From positions 29,723 to 68,471 of the forward strand of contig MTON01000008.1 of the NCBI GenBank assembly GCA_002010665.1: a stretch of 38,749 bases of DNA. Reading direction: 5' to 3'. Position 1 is the first letter of the stretch; every line of letters begins with the position of its first letter. The translations under genes and the position numbers were made by a program. Under the pieces are notes generated by a model that had not been told where the DNA came from, did no database searches, and saw only the letters and a program-made list of their open reading frames with translations. This stretch comes from Candidatus Aminicenantes bacterium JdFR-78. GTDB lineage: Bacteria > Acidobacteriota > Aminicenantia > JdFR-78. Shown piece by piece: positions 15,459-24,016 of the stretch.

Positions 15459-17774
15459 ATGAGCAAGAAATTAATTCTAATCATAATAATAATGATATTA
15501 ATTTTACTTTTTCTCGTGACCACAATATTACCCAAGGTAAAAATCTCAGAAAAAGGGAAATTATTAATTTATTTTATGGGAGAGGAAGCAGGTTTTGAGG
15601 AATATGAATGGATTGAAGGCCTGCATAAATTTGTTCTTTCAGCTAAAGGAGAAATGAATAAGCCAATAAGTCTTATAACCGATGAAATGACAATCGAAGT
15701 GGATAAGGAATTTAAACCCATAAGATTTTATTTTAAGGGAAAAGTAAATGGAGTAAGTCAGGAGATAGAAACTACAGTTTTTAAGGAAGAGGTGAAAAAT
15801 AAAATTAAAGTGGGTTTACAGGAAAGAGAATTTACAGCCAGAATTTCAAAAAATGCATTATTTTTGCCAAATGGAATTTTCTCTCCTTATGTGGTGGTCT
15901 GTAAAAAAGCAATAAGTTCAATAAAGGCAAAACAAACACTTCCAGCTTATATTGTTCCCCAAATGGAAGTTGATATAATAATAGAGCCTGATAAGGAAAA
16001 GAAAAATTCTTTCCATCTTAATTTAGCTGGAGTGAAAATAGAAATTCTTACTGATGGAAATGGAAAATTACATTCCCTTTTAATCCCGTCTCAAAGCATA
16101 GAGGTATATGAAGAATCCTATAAAAAGGAAGAAAAAACAAAAGAGATAAAAGGAATAGAATATGCATTACTAATCGGCGGGAAAAAATTGGGCAAAGGAT
16201 ATTACAACATTGAAGAAAAAGAGGGAAATATATTAATTAAAGGGGAAACTCAGCAGGTTCTTGGTCCAATCAGTTTTAATTTCTTCTTTGAAGAGAATTT
16301 ATCTCCAGATTGGAATCTGAAAAATGCTGTTTTAAAGGGAAAATTAAATGATGAAGATGTGGAGCTAAGAGCAAAAGTTGAGAATGGAAAAATAAAAACA
16401 TATTTTAAACAAGGAGATAAAAGCCTTGAGAAAAATTTTGTTTACTCAGATGATATTATTTTTTCCACTCAGAACTATCTTGCAGATTATTTAATTTTAA
16501 TCAAAAAATTATCTAATCAGGCGAAGAAAAAATTTTATATCCTTACAAAGCCCTGGGGAAGCTTTTATCTTGATGAGGCTGTTTTAATTCCTATATTAAT
16601 TGAAAAGACAGGAGAAGAAATCCTGGAGTGGAAGAGTAAAGAAATTAAGGCAAAAAGATATTTCATAGACTTAGCAGGAACTACAGGTGGATATATTTGG
16701 GCTCAAAAGAATAAAATAATAAAAATTTCCTTTCCTTTTCAGGCTACTGATATTTATTATTCAGAATTTAAGAATTTAAAAACAAAAGAAATAAAATCTC
16801 CTGAAATTAAATCAGAAAAATATATCTCTGAAGAAGTAGTTTTTCATTCAGGAAAAATAAAACTGGCAGGGACTCTAACTATCCCTAAGGATAATAGGAA
16901 AAAGCATCCTGGGGTAATTTTGATTTCAGGCTCTGGGCCACAGGATAGAAACGAGGATACAGTAGGTCCTGGAGGCTTGAAATTTGGAATTTTTAAACAA
17001 ATTGCCCATGTACTAAGTGAAAATGGAATTGCTGTCCTGAGATATGATGATAGAGGAGTTGGAAAAAGTGAAGGAAAATTTAAAGGGTCTACCCAGGAAG
17101 ATTTTGTTCAGGATGTAAAATCCGCAATAGAATTTTTAAGGAATAGGAAAGATATTTTAAAAAATAAAATTGCTCTGATTGGACATTCTGAAGGGGCTAT
17201 AATTGCATTGAGAATTGCAAAAGAGAATCCTAATCTGGTAAAGGCAATAGTTCTTCTTGCAGGAACAGCAAAAACTGGAGATGAAGTTTTAATGGAACAA
17301 TTTACTTATACTCTTAAGTGTCTTGAACTTTCAGAAAAGGAGAAAGTAAAATTTCTAAAAAATTATGAAAATTTTCTTAAATTTTTAAAAGGTAAGCCGG
17401 TTGATAAGACATTTGAAGAAAAAATTATGCCTTTGATTAGGCCTCAAATTAAATGGCTAAAATCATTTGTAAATTATGATCCATTAGCTGAACTCGATAA
17501 AATAAAAGCTAAAATTTTAATAATCAACGGAGGAAAGGACAAACAGGTCTTTCCTCATCATGCCAGAATGCTTTACAGTAAATTGAAAGAATTAAATAAA
17601 GATGTCACCTTAAAAATTTTCCCTGATTTAAATCATTTGTTAATTCCCTCAAAAACTGGCAATTATTCTGAATATTCTCGTCAGATGATGGAAGAAAAAA
17701 GAATTAGTCCAGAATTATTAAAATTCCTTCTCGATTGGCTAAAGAGAGTATTTTTTGCTGGGGGTACGATTTAA
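15459..17774 (+). CDS. Membrane-anchored alpha/beta hydrolase with a large N-terminal region
   Basis: The frame runs from a GTG at 15435, but the ATG at 15459 has AGGAGG 6 bases ahead. 771 residues: signal anchor (about 4-26), then some 450 residues of beta-rich sequence that looks like two copies of one unrecognised domain (about 28-215 and 230-445), then an S33-type hydrolase domain (about 465-771). Catalytic residues visible: Ser577 in GHSEG, Asp694 in GGKDKQV, His726 in DLNHLL; the oxyanion region is SGSGPQDRNED. Esterase or peptidase activity outside the cytoplasm is likely. The start is 20 bases after the YbjQ gene, so it belongs to the sigma-factor operon. Confidence 0.88.
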   Translation: MSKKLILIIIIMILILLFLVTTILPKVKISEKGKLLIYFMGEEAGFEEYEWIEGLHKFVLSAKGEMNKPISLITDEMTIEVDKEFKPIRFYFKGKVNGVSQEIETTVFKEEVKNKIKVGLQEREFTARISKNALFLPNGIFSPYVVVCKKAISSIKAKQTLPAYIVPQMEVDIIIEPDKEKKNSFHLNLAGVKIEILTDGNGKLHSLLIPSQSIEVYEESYKKEEKTKEIKGIEYALLIGGKKLGKGYYNIEEKEGNILIKGETQQVLGPISFNFFFEENLSPDWNLKNAVLKGKLNDEDVELRAKVENGKIKTYFKQGDKSLEKNFVYSDDIIFSTQNYLADYLILIKKLSNQAKKKFYILTKPWGSFYLDEAVLIPILIEKTGEEILEWKSKEIKAKRYFIDLAGTTGGYIWAQKNKIIKISFPFQATDIYYSEFKNLKTKEIKSPEIKSEKYISEEVVFHSGKIKLAGTLTIPKDNRKKHPGVILISGSGPQDRNEDTVGPGGLKFGIFKQIAHVLSENGIAVLRYDDRGVGKSEGKFKGSTQEDFVQDVKSAIEFLRNRKDILKNKIALIGHSEGAIIALRIAKENPNLVKAIVLLAGTAKTGDEVLMEQFTYTLKCLELSEKEKVKFLKNYENFLKFLKGKPVDKTFEEKIMPLIRPQIKWLKSFVNYDPLAELDKIKAKILIINGGKDKQVFPHHARMLYSKLKELNKDVTLKIFPDLNHLLIPSKTGNYSEYSRQMMEEKRISPELLKFLLDWLKRVFFAGGTI

Positions 17775-17789
17775 GATTAATTTAAATCG
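17767..17789 (+). terminator. Weak hairpin at the end of the sigma-factor operon
   Basis: CGATTTAA / TTAAATCG, 8 bp with a 7-base loop, covers the hydrolase stop codon and is followed by T-rich DNA. The stem is AT-rich, so termination strength is doubtful. Confidence 0.3.
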
Positions 17790-17809
17790 TTAAAATTCTT
17801 TTTAAAAAT

Positions 17810-18397
17810 TTATTTTTTTGGTGGAATTATTTTTTCAGGTTCTGGATATTCTTTTCCCTTTAGGTCAACCTTAATTGTCTTGATCTTAGGAGGATTTAAA
17901 GGTCTATCCCTATTATCTCTTGGTAGAGAAGCAATTTTATGAGCTACTTCCATGCCTTTAATTACTTTCCCAAAGGCGCAGTATCTTCCATTAAGAAACT
18001 CTACATTTGCAAGGGTAATAAAAAATTGGCTTCCTGCGCTATCTGGATTTGATGTTCTTGCCATTCCAACAATTCCTTCTTTAAAAGAAATATCATTGAA
18101 TTCGCCTTTAATGCTATAGCCTGGTCCACCCATGCCTGTTCCCAGAGGGTCACCACCCTGAATAACAAACCCTGGAACAATTCTATGGAAAGTTAGGCCA
18201 TCATAAAATCCTTTTTTAGCAAGATAGATGAAATTGTTAACAGTATTTGGAGCTTTTTTAGGAAAAAGCTCAATTACTATTTCTGAGCCATCTTCCATTA
18301 CTATTGTTGCAATTGGATTCTTTGTTTTTGCTTTACCAACGCTCAAGAATATTGAAAGAGAAATAAGAAAAATAAGTAGAATTTTAAAAAATCTCAT
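17810..18397 (-). CDS. Secreted cyclophilin-type peptidyl-prolyl isomerase
   Basis: A GTG at 18415 is in frame, but the ATG at 18397 is preceded by AGGAGGT. 195 residues: a cleavable signal (about 1-24) then a full cyclophilin domain with FHRIVPGFVIQGGDP (catalytic Arg and hydrophobic pocket), GTGMGGPGY, MARTSNPDSAGSQFFITLA and LNGRYCAFGKVI. It catalyses proline isomerisation in the periplasm. A Lys/Pro-rich tail ends the protein. Single gene with its own promoter. Confidence 0.94.
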   Translation of the reverse strand: MRFFKILLIFLISLSIFLSVGKAKTKNPIATIVMEDGSEIVIELFPKKAPNTVNNFIYLAKKGFYDGLTFHRIVPGFVIQGGDPLGTGMGGPGYSIKGEFNDISFKEGIVGMARTSNPDSAGSQFFITLANVEFLNGRYCAFGKVIKGMEVAHKIASLPRDNRDRPLNPPKIKTIKVDLKGKEYPEPEKIIPPKK

Positions 18398-18452
18398 TTT
18401 ACCTCCTATAAACACAAAAAAATTTGATAAATCTTCTAAAATTTAATTAATT

Positions 18453-18481
18453 AGTATACAAGTTTCCTCTTCTGATTGCAA
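18453..18481 (-). promoter_or_regulatory. Promoter for the cyclophilin gene
   Basis: Minus strand: TTGCAA (18481-18476), 17-base spacer, TATACT (18458-18453). Leader of about 49 bases with a strong ribosome site. Confidence 0.5.
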
Positions 18482-18495
18482 CAAAAATGAATAAA

Positions 18496-19938
18496 TTATT
18501 TAAATGATAAGCTCGACCATTTAGGTGCTTGCCAGATTCGAATGTAATCAATCTCAACTTTATTATTTGAACCGAGTTCTGCGAGACAGAGTTGACGGAT
18601 TGTTCCTTTCCAGTACGGGTGTTGTCCTACATTTATATAATATGTATGCCACTCCCCATCTGCAATGACATCAATTGAAATACTGTTTTCTTCAGGGAAT
18701 TTGAAGATCTCGTTAGAGAGCCGATTCCAGTAAAGGCGAATTTTATCAAGCATTGAACTTTCAAACCGAATTCGAATTTCAATCCAATCATAGTAATTGG
18801 CAAATAATTGAAATTGAGGACTAATAATATATGAACCTTTGCCTTGAGAGCTCCTTGCTATTAATCTCCATACTCCATTAATTACTCCAAATGTGTCATC
18901 AAGGGAATTTCTTTTGTTTTTATAATCCCAGCCAACAGCCCAACCTTCTCTATCATTTGGCTTATTGAATTCCCATCTAAGAATTCCAAATTCATTTGGT
19001 TCTCTGTATCTTTTCGTGAGTCTTCTAAGTCTTTGCCCAGAGGGGTAGCGAACTTTTTTATACACAAATTTACGGATATTATAGAGAGTATCAAGAATAA
19101 GGTAAGAAACACCATGGTGAACAGAATATGGTGGCACAGTAAAACGGGAAATTATACCAACATAATTAGTATCAAATGCATAATCGTCTGTTTTTCCCTG
19201 TTCTCCAACTCGAAAGGCAGTATGATACATCATATCCTGAGAAAAAACTCCTACACCAAATTGATATTCATCTGTCCATGCAGCCCAGTATTCAGTTGCC
19301 TGGTAATAGATATTCTTAGAAGGGGGTTTTAACACCGTGAGCCTGTCCCATGTAAATGGATACTCGCCTCCATAAAACCAGAGATTACTTAACTCAGTAA
19401 TTACATAAACTGCAAGAAGTTCCTGATCCATCCAGCGAGAGTGATCCTCTCCTCCATTGGTGAATCTGGATTCAATTCGAACAGCTCTTCCCTCTAAATT
19501 AATCCATGTTTCAATTATGGAATCTGTTAATTCATTGTTACTTCCCCAGTTCAGAGGAATACATTTCGTATATATTAAATTCGCTTCTTTCTTAAAATCA
19601 ATAACTGGAGACCCATTGTCAAAACAATCGCCACCCTGGACAGGATTCCATGGCCAGTTTAAAAAACCTGGGCAAGCATTGTAAATAAAAGGAGGTCCGA
19701 AACAGGAACGTTGGACCAAACGACCTGCATCAAAACGATTAATATAATTTTTCTCGGGATTTGAACTTTCAGCTAAATAATCAATTGCTCCCCCACGACT
19801 CAAATCCACCCCAACTCGAATTATTCCATTGTCTAAATATAAATGATTTTCTTCGTTTTGTGCTGATAGGAGAGAATTTAATATCAAGAAGAATATTAAA
19901 ATTAAAAATACTTTTTTCATGAGAACTAATTTTTTCAT
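18496..19938 (-). CDS. Secreted carbohydrate-active-looking protein, function unknown
   Basis: 480 residues with a signal peptide ending near LLSAQ. The N-terminal two thirds (LDNGIIRVGVDLSRGGAIDY, NRFDAGRLVQRSCFGPP, then WPWNPVQGGDCFD, YWAAWTDEYQFGVGVFS) resembles the galactose-mutarotase-like beta-sandwich seen in uncharacterised secreted proteins and some sugar enzymes. The last 150 residues (GWAVGWDYKN, FESSMLDKIRLYWNR, DGEWHTYYINVG, VEIDYIRIW) look like a carbohydrate-binding jelly-roll. Sugar binding or processing is inference; catalytic residues cannot be assigned. Two Met starts (19938, 19920) are possible and neither has a ribosome site. Downstream of, and perhaps co-transcribed with, the PhzF-like gene (60-base gap). 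Confidence 0.6.
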   Translation of the reverse strand: MKKLVLMKKVFLILIFFLILNSLLSAQNEENHLYLDNGIIRVGVDLSRGGAIDYLAESSNPEKNYINRFDAGRLVQRSCFGPPFIYNACPGFLNWPWNPVQGGDCFDNGSPVIDFKKEANLIYTKCIPLNWGSNNELTDSIIETWINLEGRAVRIESRFTNGGEDHSRWMDQELLAVYVITELSNLWFYGGEYPFTWDRLTVLKPPSKNIYYQATEYWAAWTDEYQFGVGVFSQDMMYHTAFRVGEQGKTDDYAFDTNYVGIISRFTVPPYSVHHGVSYLILDTLYNIRKFVYKKVRYPSGQRLRRLTKRYREPNEFGILRWEFNKPNDREGWAVGWDYKNKRNSLDDTFGVINGVWRLIARSSQGKGSYIISPQFQLFANYYDWIEIRIRFESSMLDKIRLYWNRLSNEIFKFPEENSISIDVIADGEWHTYYINVGQHPYWKGTIRQLCLAELGSNNKVEIDYIRIWQAPKWSSLSFK

Positions 19939-19998
19939 TATCGAAAGACTTTATTTTTATTAAATTAAAGGAGTTCTAAAGTCAATAAATAGGATTCC

Positions 19999-20895
19999 TC
20001 ATAGCTGGTTAACTAATTCTCCTTTTGCGATCATGATGACTTTTCCGCCTACAGATACATTTATTTTAGTTTCTTTTTCCTCTGCCCTTAAAAAGAGCAA
20101 AGAAGGTCTTCCTATTTCATAGCCTTGTTCTACCCGAATATCAATTCTATCGTTATCAAAGTAACGGTATTTCACCAGATATCCGGCTAAACAGCCATTT
20201 GCACTTCCTGTGGCTGGGTCCTCTGGCACACCATAGTAGTCAGCAAAAACTCTTACATTTAAATCATTTTCTCTCTTATAAGTTTCTGGAGAAAAAACGA
20301 GAATTGCTTTAGCATCAGTATTTTCAATCAATTCGAAATATGCTTCCTTCTTTATTTGAGCTTTTTTAAGAACATCCAAAGTCTTCAATGGAACTATAAT
20401 AAAAGGCAGTCCTGTTGAAACCTCCTGCACAGGAAATCTATCGTCGATTTCTCTTTTACTGATGTTTAAAACTTCAGAAATTTGCTCTCTATCGAAAATC
20501 TTACCAAATACTGGAGCTTTTTGCTTCATCCATAAAATTTCTGCCTTTCCCTCCTTATAATTAACTGTAACGGGAATTTGCCCTATTCCAAGATTCAGGA
20601 TTACTTTACTGACCGGTTCTCCAATAATTTCCCTTTGTATCACATAGGCAGTCCCTAAGGTTGGATGACCAGCAAATGGAATTTCCTTTTCAGGAGTAAA
20701 AATTCGGACATCATATCCTCCATTTCTTCTCTCCTCAGACAGAATAAAAGTTGTCTCTGAATAGTTCATTTCCTTTGCAAGACATTGCATCTCTTCATCT
20801 GACAGCTTTCCTGCGTTTCTGAAAACTGCAAGCTGATTGCCTTCATATTTCTCTTCTGCAAATACATCAACTATGTAAAAAGTAAGTTTACTCAT
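19999..20895 (-). CDS. PhzF-family isomerase/epimerase-like protein
   Basis: 298 residues with the two-lobed PhzF fold: YIVDVFAEEKYEGNQLAVF, NYSETTFIL with the catalytic Glu47, PEKEIPFAGHPTLGTAYV, and DPATGSANGCLAGYL in the second lobe. Family members move protons or isomerise small metabolites; most are not phenazine enzymes, and no other phenazine gene is here. CGGAGGAAA precedes the ATG. It follows the ICMT-like gene after 30 bases. Confidence 0.93.
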   Translation of the reverse strand: MSKLTFYIVDVFAEEKYEGNQLAVFRNAGKLSDEEMQCLAKEMNYSETTFILSEERRNGGYDVRIFTPEKEIPFAGHPTLGTAYVIQREIIGEPVSKVILNLGIGQIPVTVNYKEGKAEILWMKQKAPVFGKIFDREQISEVLNISKREIDDRFPVQEVSTGLPFIIVPLKTLDVLKKAQIKKEAYFELIENTDAKAILVFSPETYKRENDLNVRVFADYYGVPEDPATGSANGCLAGYLVKYRYFDNDRIDIRVEQGYEIGRPSLLFLRAEEKETKINVSVGGKVIMIAKGELVNQL

Positions 20896-20925
20896 TTCGG
20901 TTTCCTCCGTTACAATATATCAAAA

Positions 20926-21483
20926 TTACTTAATTCTAAAATATCTTGGAACTCGTTTGCAGTAATCTTGATATTTCTTCCCATAAATCTTCTGCAAAAA
21001 TTCCTCTTCAGTTAAAACCATTAAATGGGCAATAATTCCATAAGTTATTAACCAAAGCAAAGAATATAGTGAAGGATATGACAATGCAAAACCCATTAAG
21101 AAAAGAGTATAACCTATAATCTGGGGGTTTCTCGTGAATTTATATAAACCATTTGTTTTTAGTTCGTTTACCTTTAAGCCCATTGTCCTAAAATAACCAA
21201 GAGAAGCCATAGAAATAAAAACAATTATTAACCCCGAAATAATAAAAAATAAAGAAATATAATAAATTAAAGGATTCTTTGATAACGAAGGCAACTCTGG
21301 CCATTTTTCCGGAATAAAAAAGTATATAGAATTCGCATGAAGACCAAAAACAGCAATTTCTAAAAGGAGCGAGATAAAAGAGACTTTGTCCTTTCGCAAA
21401 TAATCATGTCGAACAATAATTCTGAACACAATAAAGGAAAATAAGAGTAAAAATAGACTTGCTACTAAAAACCCTACATTCAT
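20926..21483 (-). CDS. Isoprenylcysteine carboxyl methyltransferase-like membrane methyltransferase
   Basis: 185 residues, five membrane helices. The C-terminal block NGLYKFTRNPQIIGYTLF and EEEFLQKIYGKKYQDYCKRV is the SAM-binding signature of the ICMT/PEMT family (R-N-P then E-E-x2-L then Y-x2-Y). Substrate (lipid, prenyl group or other) is unknown. The start is 2 bases after the stop of the split 2H phosphoesterase gene and has no ribosome site of its own, so it is probably coupled to it. Confidence 0.88.
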   Translation of the reverse strand: MNVGFLVASLFLLLFSFIVFRIIVRHDYLRKDKVSFISLLLEIAVFGLHANSIYFFIPEKWPELPSLSKNPLIYYISLFFIISGLIIVFISMASLGYFRTMGLKVNELKTNGLYKFTRNPQIIGYTLFLMGFALSYPSLYSLLWLITYGIIAHLMVLTEEEFLQKIYGKKYQDYCKRVPRYFRIK

Positions 21484-21485
21484 AT

Positions 21486-22012
21486 TTAAGGTTTTAAATA
21501 TAATTTTTCTATTGTTGTTACTTTATTGTTATCAAATTTAACAATATCCAAGGAATTGATATTTCCTTTTATTTCAAAATCTTTTTCATTCCATTCCTCT
21601 GCCATTCTTTTGCATTCCAATCTGTCAGTTGAATTTCCTATGCCTATGTGGGGTATAAAATCTATGTCAAACCTCAAATAATCAAATAATTTTCCACTGT
21701 AAAGCTTGTCGTGTAATTTTACGATATCACTGTAGCCTTCATCTGGCACAAGAAATAAATGATAATAATCATTGAAAGCATCTTTATTTATAGTGGCGCA
21801 TCTTATCACGAATTTTATTTGTTTGCTACCAATGGCTCTTTTTTTATTTCAGAAATAAATTCATTTTCTCCAATATCAAATATTGGAAAAACAATTGTAA
21901 AATGAGGCTCAACAACTCCGTAATATAGTTCATCGTTTTCTTTTCTATAATTCTGAATTGCTTCGTAATCATGCTTTGATATTTCAGGAAATGCTAAAAC
22001 CAATAAAGCCAT
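21486..22012 (-). pseudogene. 2H phosphoesterase (2'-5' RNA ligase-like) split by a frameshift at a 7-A run
   Basis: Two adjacent frames each carry half of one protein. The first (22012-21815) has EPHFTIVFP, the first H-x-T motif (His37); the second (readable from before 21809) has PHIGIGN, the second H-x-G motif. Reading one extra A at the A7 run (plus-strand T7 at 21839-21845) joins them as SEIKK-RAIGSKQIKFVIRC and gives one 175-residue protein, the normal size for YjcG-like 2H phosphoesterases, with the second His at about 122. The cause may be a base-calling error, a real break or slippage; the run is an A-AAA-AAA slippery site. Palindromic DNA lies upstream. Confidence 0.8.
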
Positions 22013-22022
22013 TAAAGTATTC

Positions 22023-22038
22023 TAATAGATTTCTATTA
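22023..22038. promoter_or_regulatory. Palindrome in the promoter region of the 2H phosphoesterase operon
   Basis: TAATAGA-TT-TCTATTA is a perfect 7-bp inverted repeat around 2 bases. It overlaps a possible -10 (TAGAAT on the minus strand, 22024-22019) that ends 6 bases before the start codon, so it could be an operator. AT-only repeats arise easily by chance. Confidence 0.25.
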
Positions 22039-22099
22039 AAAAATCCATTTTTAAGAATAAAATTTAGATGAGATGATAAGATATAGGAAATCTCTTCCC

Positions 22100-22948
22100 T
22101 TAATATACCGAAGGATTATTATATTCAATATCAATGATTTCAACCTTATCATAACAAAAATCTCCAGTGCTTAATTTCCAAATTACATTAACTTTGCTTG
22201 GAACCACAATACCATTAAACATTTTGTATTCTATAATTGGTATTTCCCAGTCATCAAGCACAAACTTGCCATTTACTTCTCTATATCGTTTAGCTTTAAT
22301 CTTTACTATCTTACCCTTCTCATTAAAGTAGAAAATAGCTGAAGCAGAAACACCTTTATAACTTATCGTTGCTTTTGCAGAATTGCTATCAACAGCCTCC
22401 CATTTGATATAAGGACTCAAAAATGCTGATGGAAACCAGACGCATTCACCAAGAAATCTCAGAATTTCTCCCTGGTCAACTTCATCCCCTTTTGCATCAA
22501 CAGCTTTGAAAAGTCCAAGAAGTTTTACAACTAAATTGCCTTTACCATCAATAAATTCATCTTTTGCCCATATTGATAGGAATGGAAGAAAATTTACCTT
22601 TCCTATCCAGATAAACTCAACAGAATCAACATTATAATATTGCTCTGCCTTTATTGGCATCCATTTTTGATTCTCCTTTAATCGAAAATATCCTCCTTGT
22701 TTTAATCTGACAGTTCTAATTTTTTCCTTCCCTATAATTTGAGTATATCTCATGAACTTCTGAAGAGGTTCAGGTAGAACTTTTATATCTTCTTCACTGA
22801 CGATTTCAGATTTTCTTTCTTTGTAGTTTTCAAAAAGTTCCTTCACTTCGCTTTTTGTCTTTTTGTTAAATGTAATATTTCCAATAATAATTGTTAGAGT
22901 TACCAGAACAATAAGCACTCCTAAAATAATTAAGATAATTTTTATCAT
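22100..22948 (-). CDS. DUF6544-like membrane-anchored protein
   Basis: 282 residues: an N-terminal membrane helix (3-24), then a soluble domain with LPEPLQKFMRYTQIIGKEKI, RTVRLKQGGYFRL, WMPIKAEQYYNVDSVEFIW, a LGECVWFPSAFL segment and SKVNVIWKLSTGDF at the end. This pattern matches a widespread uncharacterised family that I recall as DUF6544; the number is from memory, the pattern is seen. It probably binds a lipid or small hydrophobic ligand outside the membrane, but that is inference. AGGAGGT precedes the ATG. It may be the last gene of the HgcA-like operon (113-base gap). Confidence 0.7.
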   Translation of the reverse strand: MIKIILIILGVLIVLVTLTIIIGNITFNKKTKSEVKELFENYKERKSEIVSEEDIKVLPEPLQKFMRYTQIIGKEKIRTVRLKQGGYFRLKENQKWMPIKAEQYYNVDSVEFIWIGKVNFLPFLSIWAKDEFIDGKGNLVVKLLGLFKAVDAKGDEVDQGEILRFLGECVWFPSAFLSPYIKWEAVDSNSAKATISYKGVSASAIFYFNEKGKIVKIKAKRYREVNGKFVLDDWEIPIIEYKMFNGIVVPSKVNVIWKLSTGDFCYDKVEIIDIEYNNPSVY

Positions 22949-23061
22949 TTTTACCTCCTATACCAAGGCCTTTTTAGTCTTTTTGGGGAATCCGCACAGG
23001 ATAAAATAGGACTTTATATCTTACTGTTATCTCCAAAAAGTAGGATGATTTATAGACTCCT

Positions 23062-23364
23062 TTATTCATGTCCTATATTAAATTTTTTTGCCAATTGATA
23101 AGCATCGACTACTTGCCATATCCAAAATACTATTCCATAAAAAGCAAAAATATCATGAAGCAATCTCGGCAATGTATAAACAAAAAAAGTTGAATCAGTT
23201 ACACTTGAGATCGCAAGGACACTTAGCCAGATTACATTAAGATTTCCCACAATAATCACAGCTATAAGAATTAATATGCCCCTTTCTGTTTTTCTGATAT
23301 AAATTTGTCCTGATCCGGGAATTAATAAAGAGAACACACCTGCAATAAATGCATTTCTTCTCAT
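23062..23364 (-). CDS. Small TM2/DUF5683-like membrane protein (100 aa)
   Basis: Starts MRRNAFIAGVFSLLIPGSGQ and has three or so membrane helices. The IPGSGQIY-x4-ERG motif is that of small membrane proteins of the TM2/DUF5683 type; compare IPGWGQ in the protein at 5988-6485. Function unknown. AAGGAGGT lies 11 bases ahead of the ATG, and between them is a two-codon frame ATG-CTT-TAA whose stop overlaps the ATG, which may couple or tune translation. Confidence 0.65.
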   Translation of the reverse strand: MRRNAFIAGVFSLLIPGSGQIYIRKTERGILILIAVIIVGNLNVIWLSVLAISSVTDSTFFVYTLPRLLHDIFAFYGIVFWIWQVVDAYQLAKKFNIGHE

Positions 23365-23406
23365 TAAAGCATATACCTCCTTTTTATATTCTCAATTTCT
23401 TGAACT

Positions 23407-24003
23407 TTATAACTTTATACATATAAAACTTTTAATTCCTTCGAAAAATATTTTTCTTTCCTCTAAAATTTTGAATCCAGCCTTTTCCATTCCATTTACA
23501 AAATCAGACCATTCAAACCTTGCTTCTTTTGGATGAGTAAATCCAAGGCGATTAAAGAAATTAACAAATGATCCGCTTAATTCTTCAATTAATAAAACAC
23601 CGCCTTTCTTAAGCACTCTTGAGACTTCATACAATGATCTTTTCCACTCTGGAACATGGTGTAATACTCCTATTACAAATACCCCATCAAAAGTACTAGG
23701 TGGTAATGGAATTTTTGTTATATCCCCTACAAAAAAATTTACTTCTCTTAGATTAAGTTTTTTTGCAAGTTTTATTTGTTCAGGCATAAAATCAAATGCA
23801 TAGAGTTTGGATGGCTTAAATTCTTCCAATATAATTTTAGAACTGTATCCGGAACCACATCCGGCATCTAAAATTACCTTACCCGTTAAATCAATATTAT
23901 ATTTTTTTAAGTATTTTTTAAATATTTTAAAATCAATATTTTTTTGAAAAAATCTTCTAATAGGACTATTCATAACTAGAAATTCAATTTTATTAAGTTT
24001 CAT
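23407..24003 (-). CDS. Class I SAM-dependent methyltransferase
   Basis: 198 residues. Motif I VILDAGCGSGYSSKI, acidic motif II AFDFMPEQIKLAKKL, VGDITKIPLPPSTFDGVFVI and GVLHHVPEWKRSLYEVSRVL give a Rossmann-type UbiE/BioC-like methyltransferase. The acceptor is not readable from sequence. It starts 13 bases after the stop of the HgcA-HgcB-like fusion gene with only a weak ribosome site, so it is very likely co-expressed with it. That position makes a link to the corrinoid or methyl chemistry of the neighbour possible but unproven. Confidence 0.88.
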   Translation of the reverse strand: MKLNKIEFLVMNSPIRRFFQKNIDFKIFKKYLKKYNIDLTGKVILDAGCGSGYSSKIILEEFKPSKLYAFDFMPEQIKLAKKLNLREVNFFVGDITKIPLPPSTFDGVFVIGVLHHVPEWKRSLYEVSRVLKKGGVLLIEELSGSFVNFFNRLGFTHPKEARFEWSDFVNGMEKAGFKILEERKIFFEGIKSFICIKL

Positions 24004-24016
24004 GATGACTACTCTA

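Noticed and set aside
19999-20895. Phenazine synthesis from the PhzF-like gene.
   Set aside because: PhzF relatives are widespread without phenazines, and no other phz gene is in the window.
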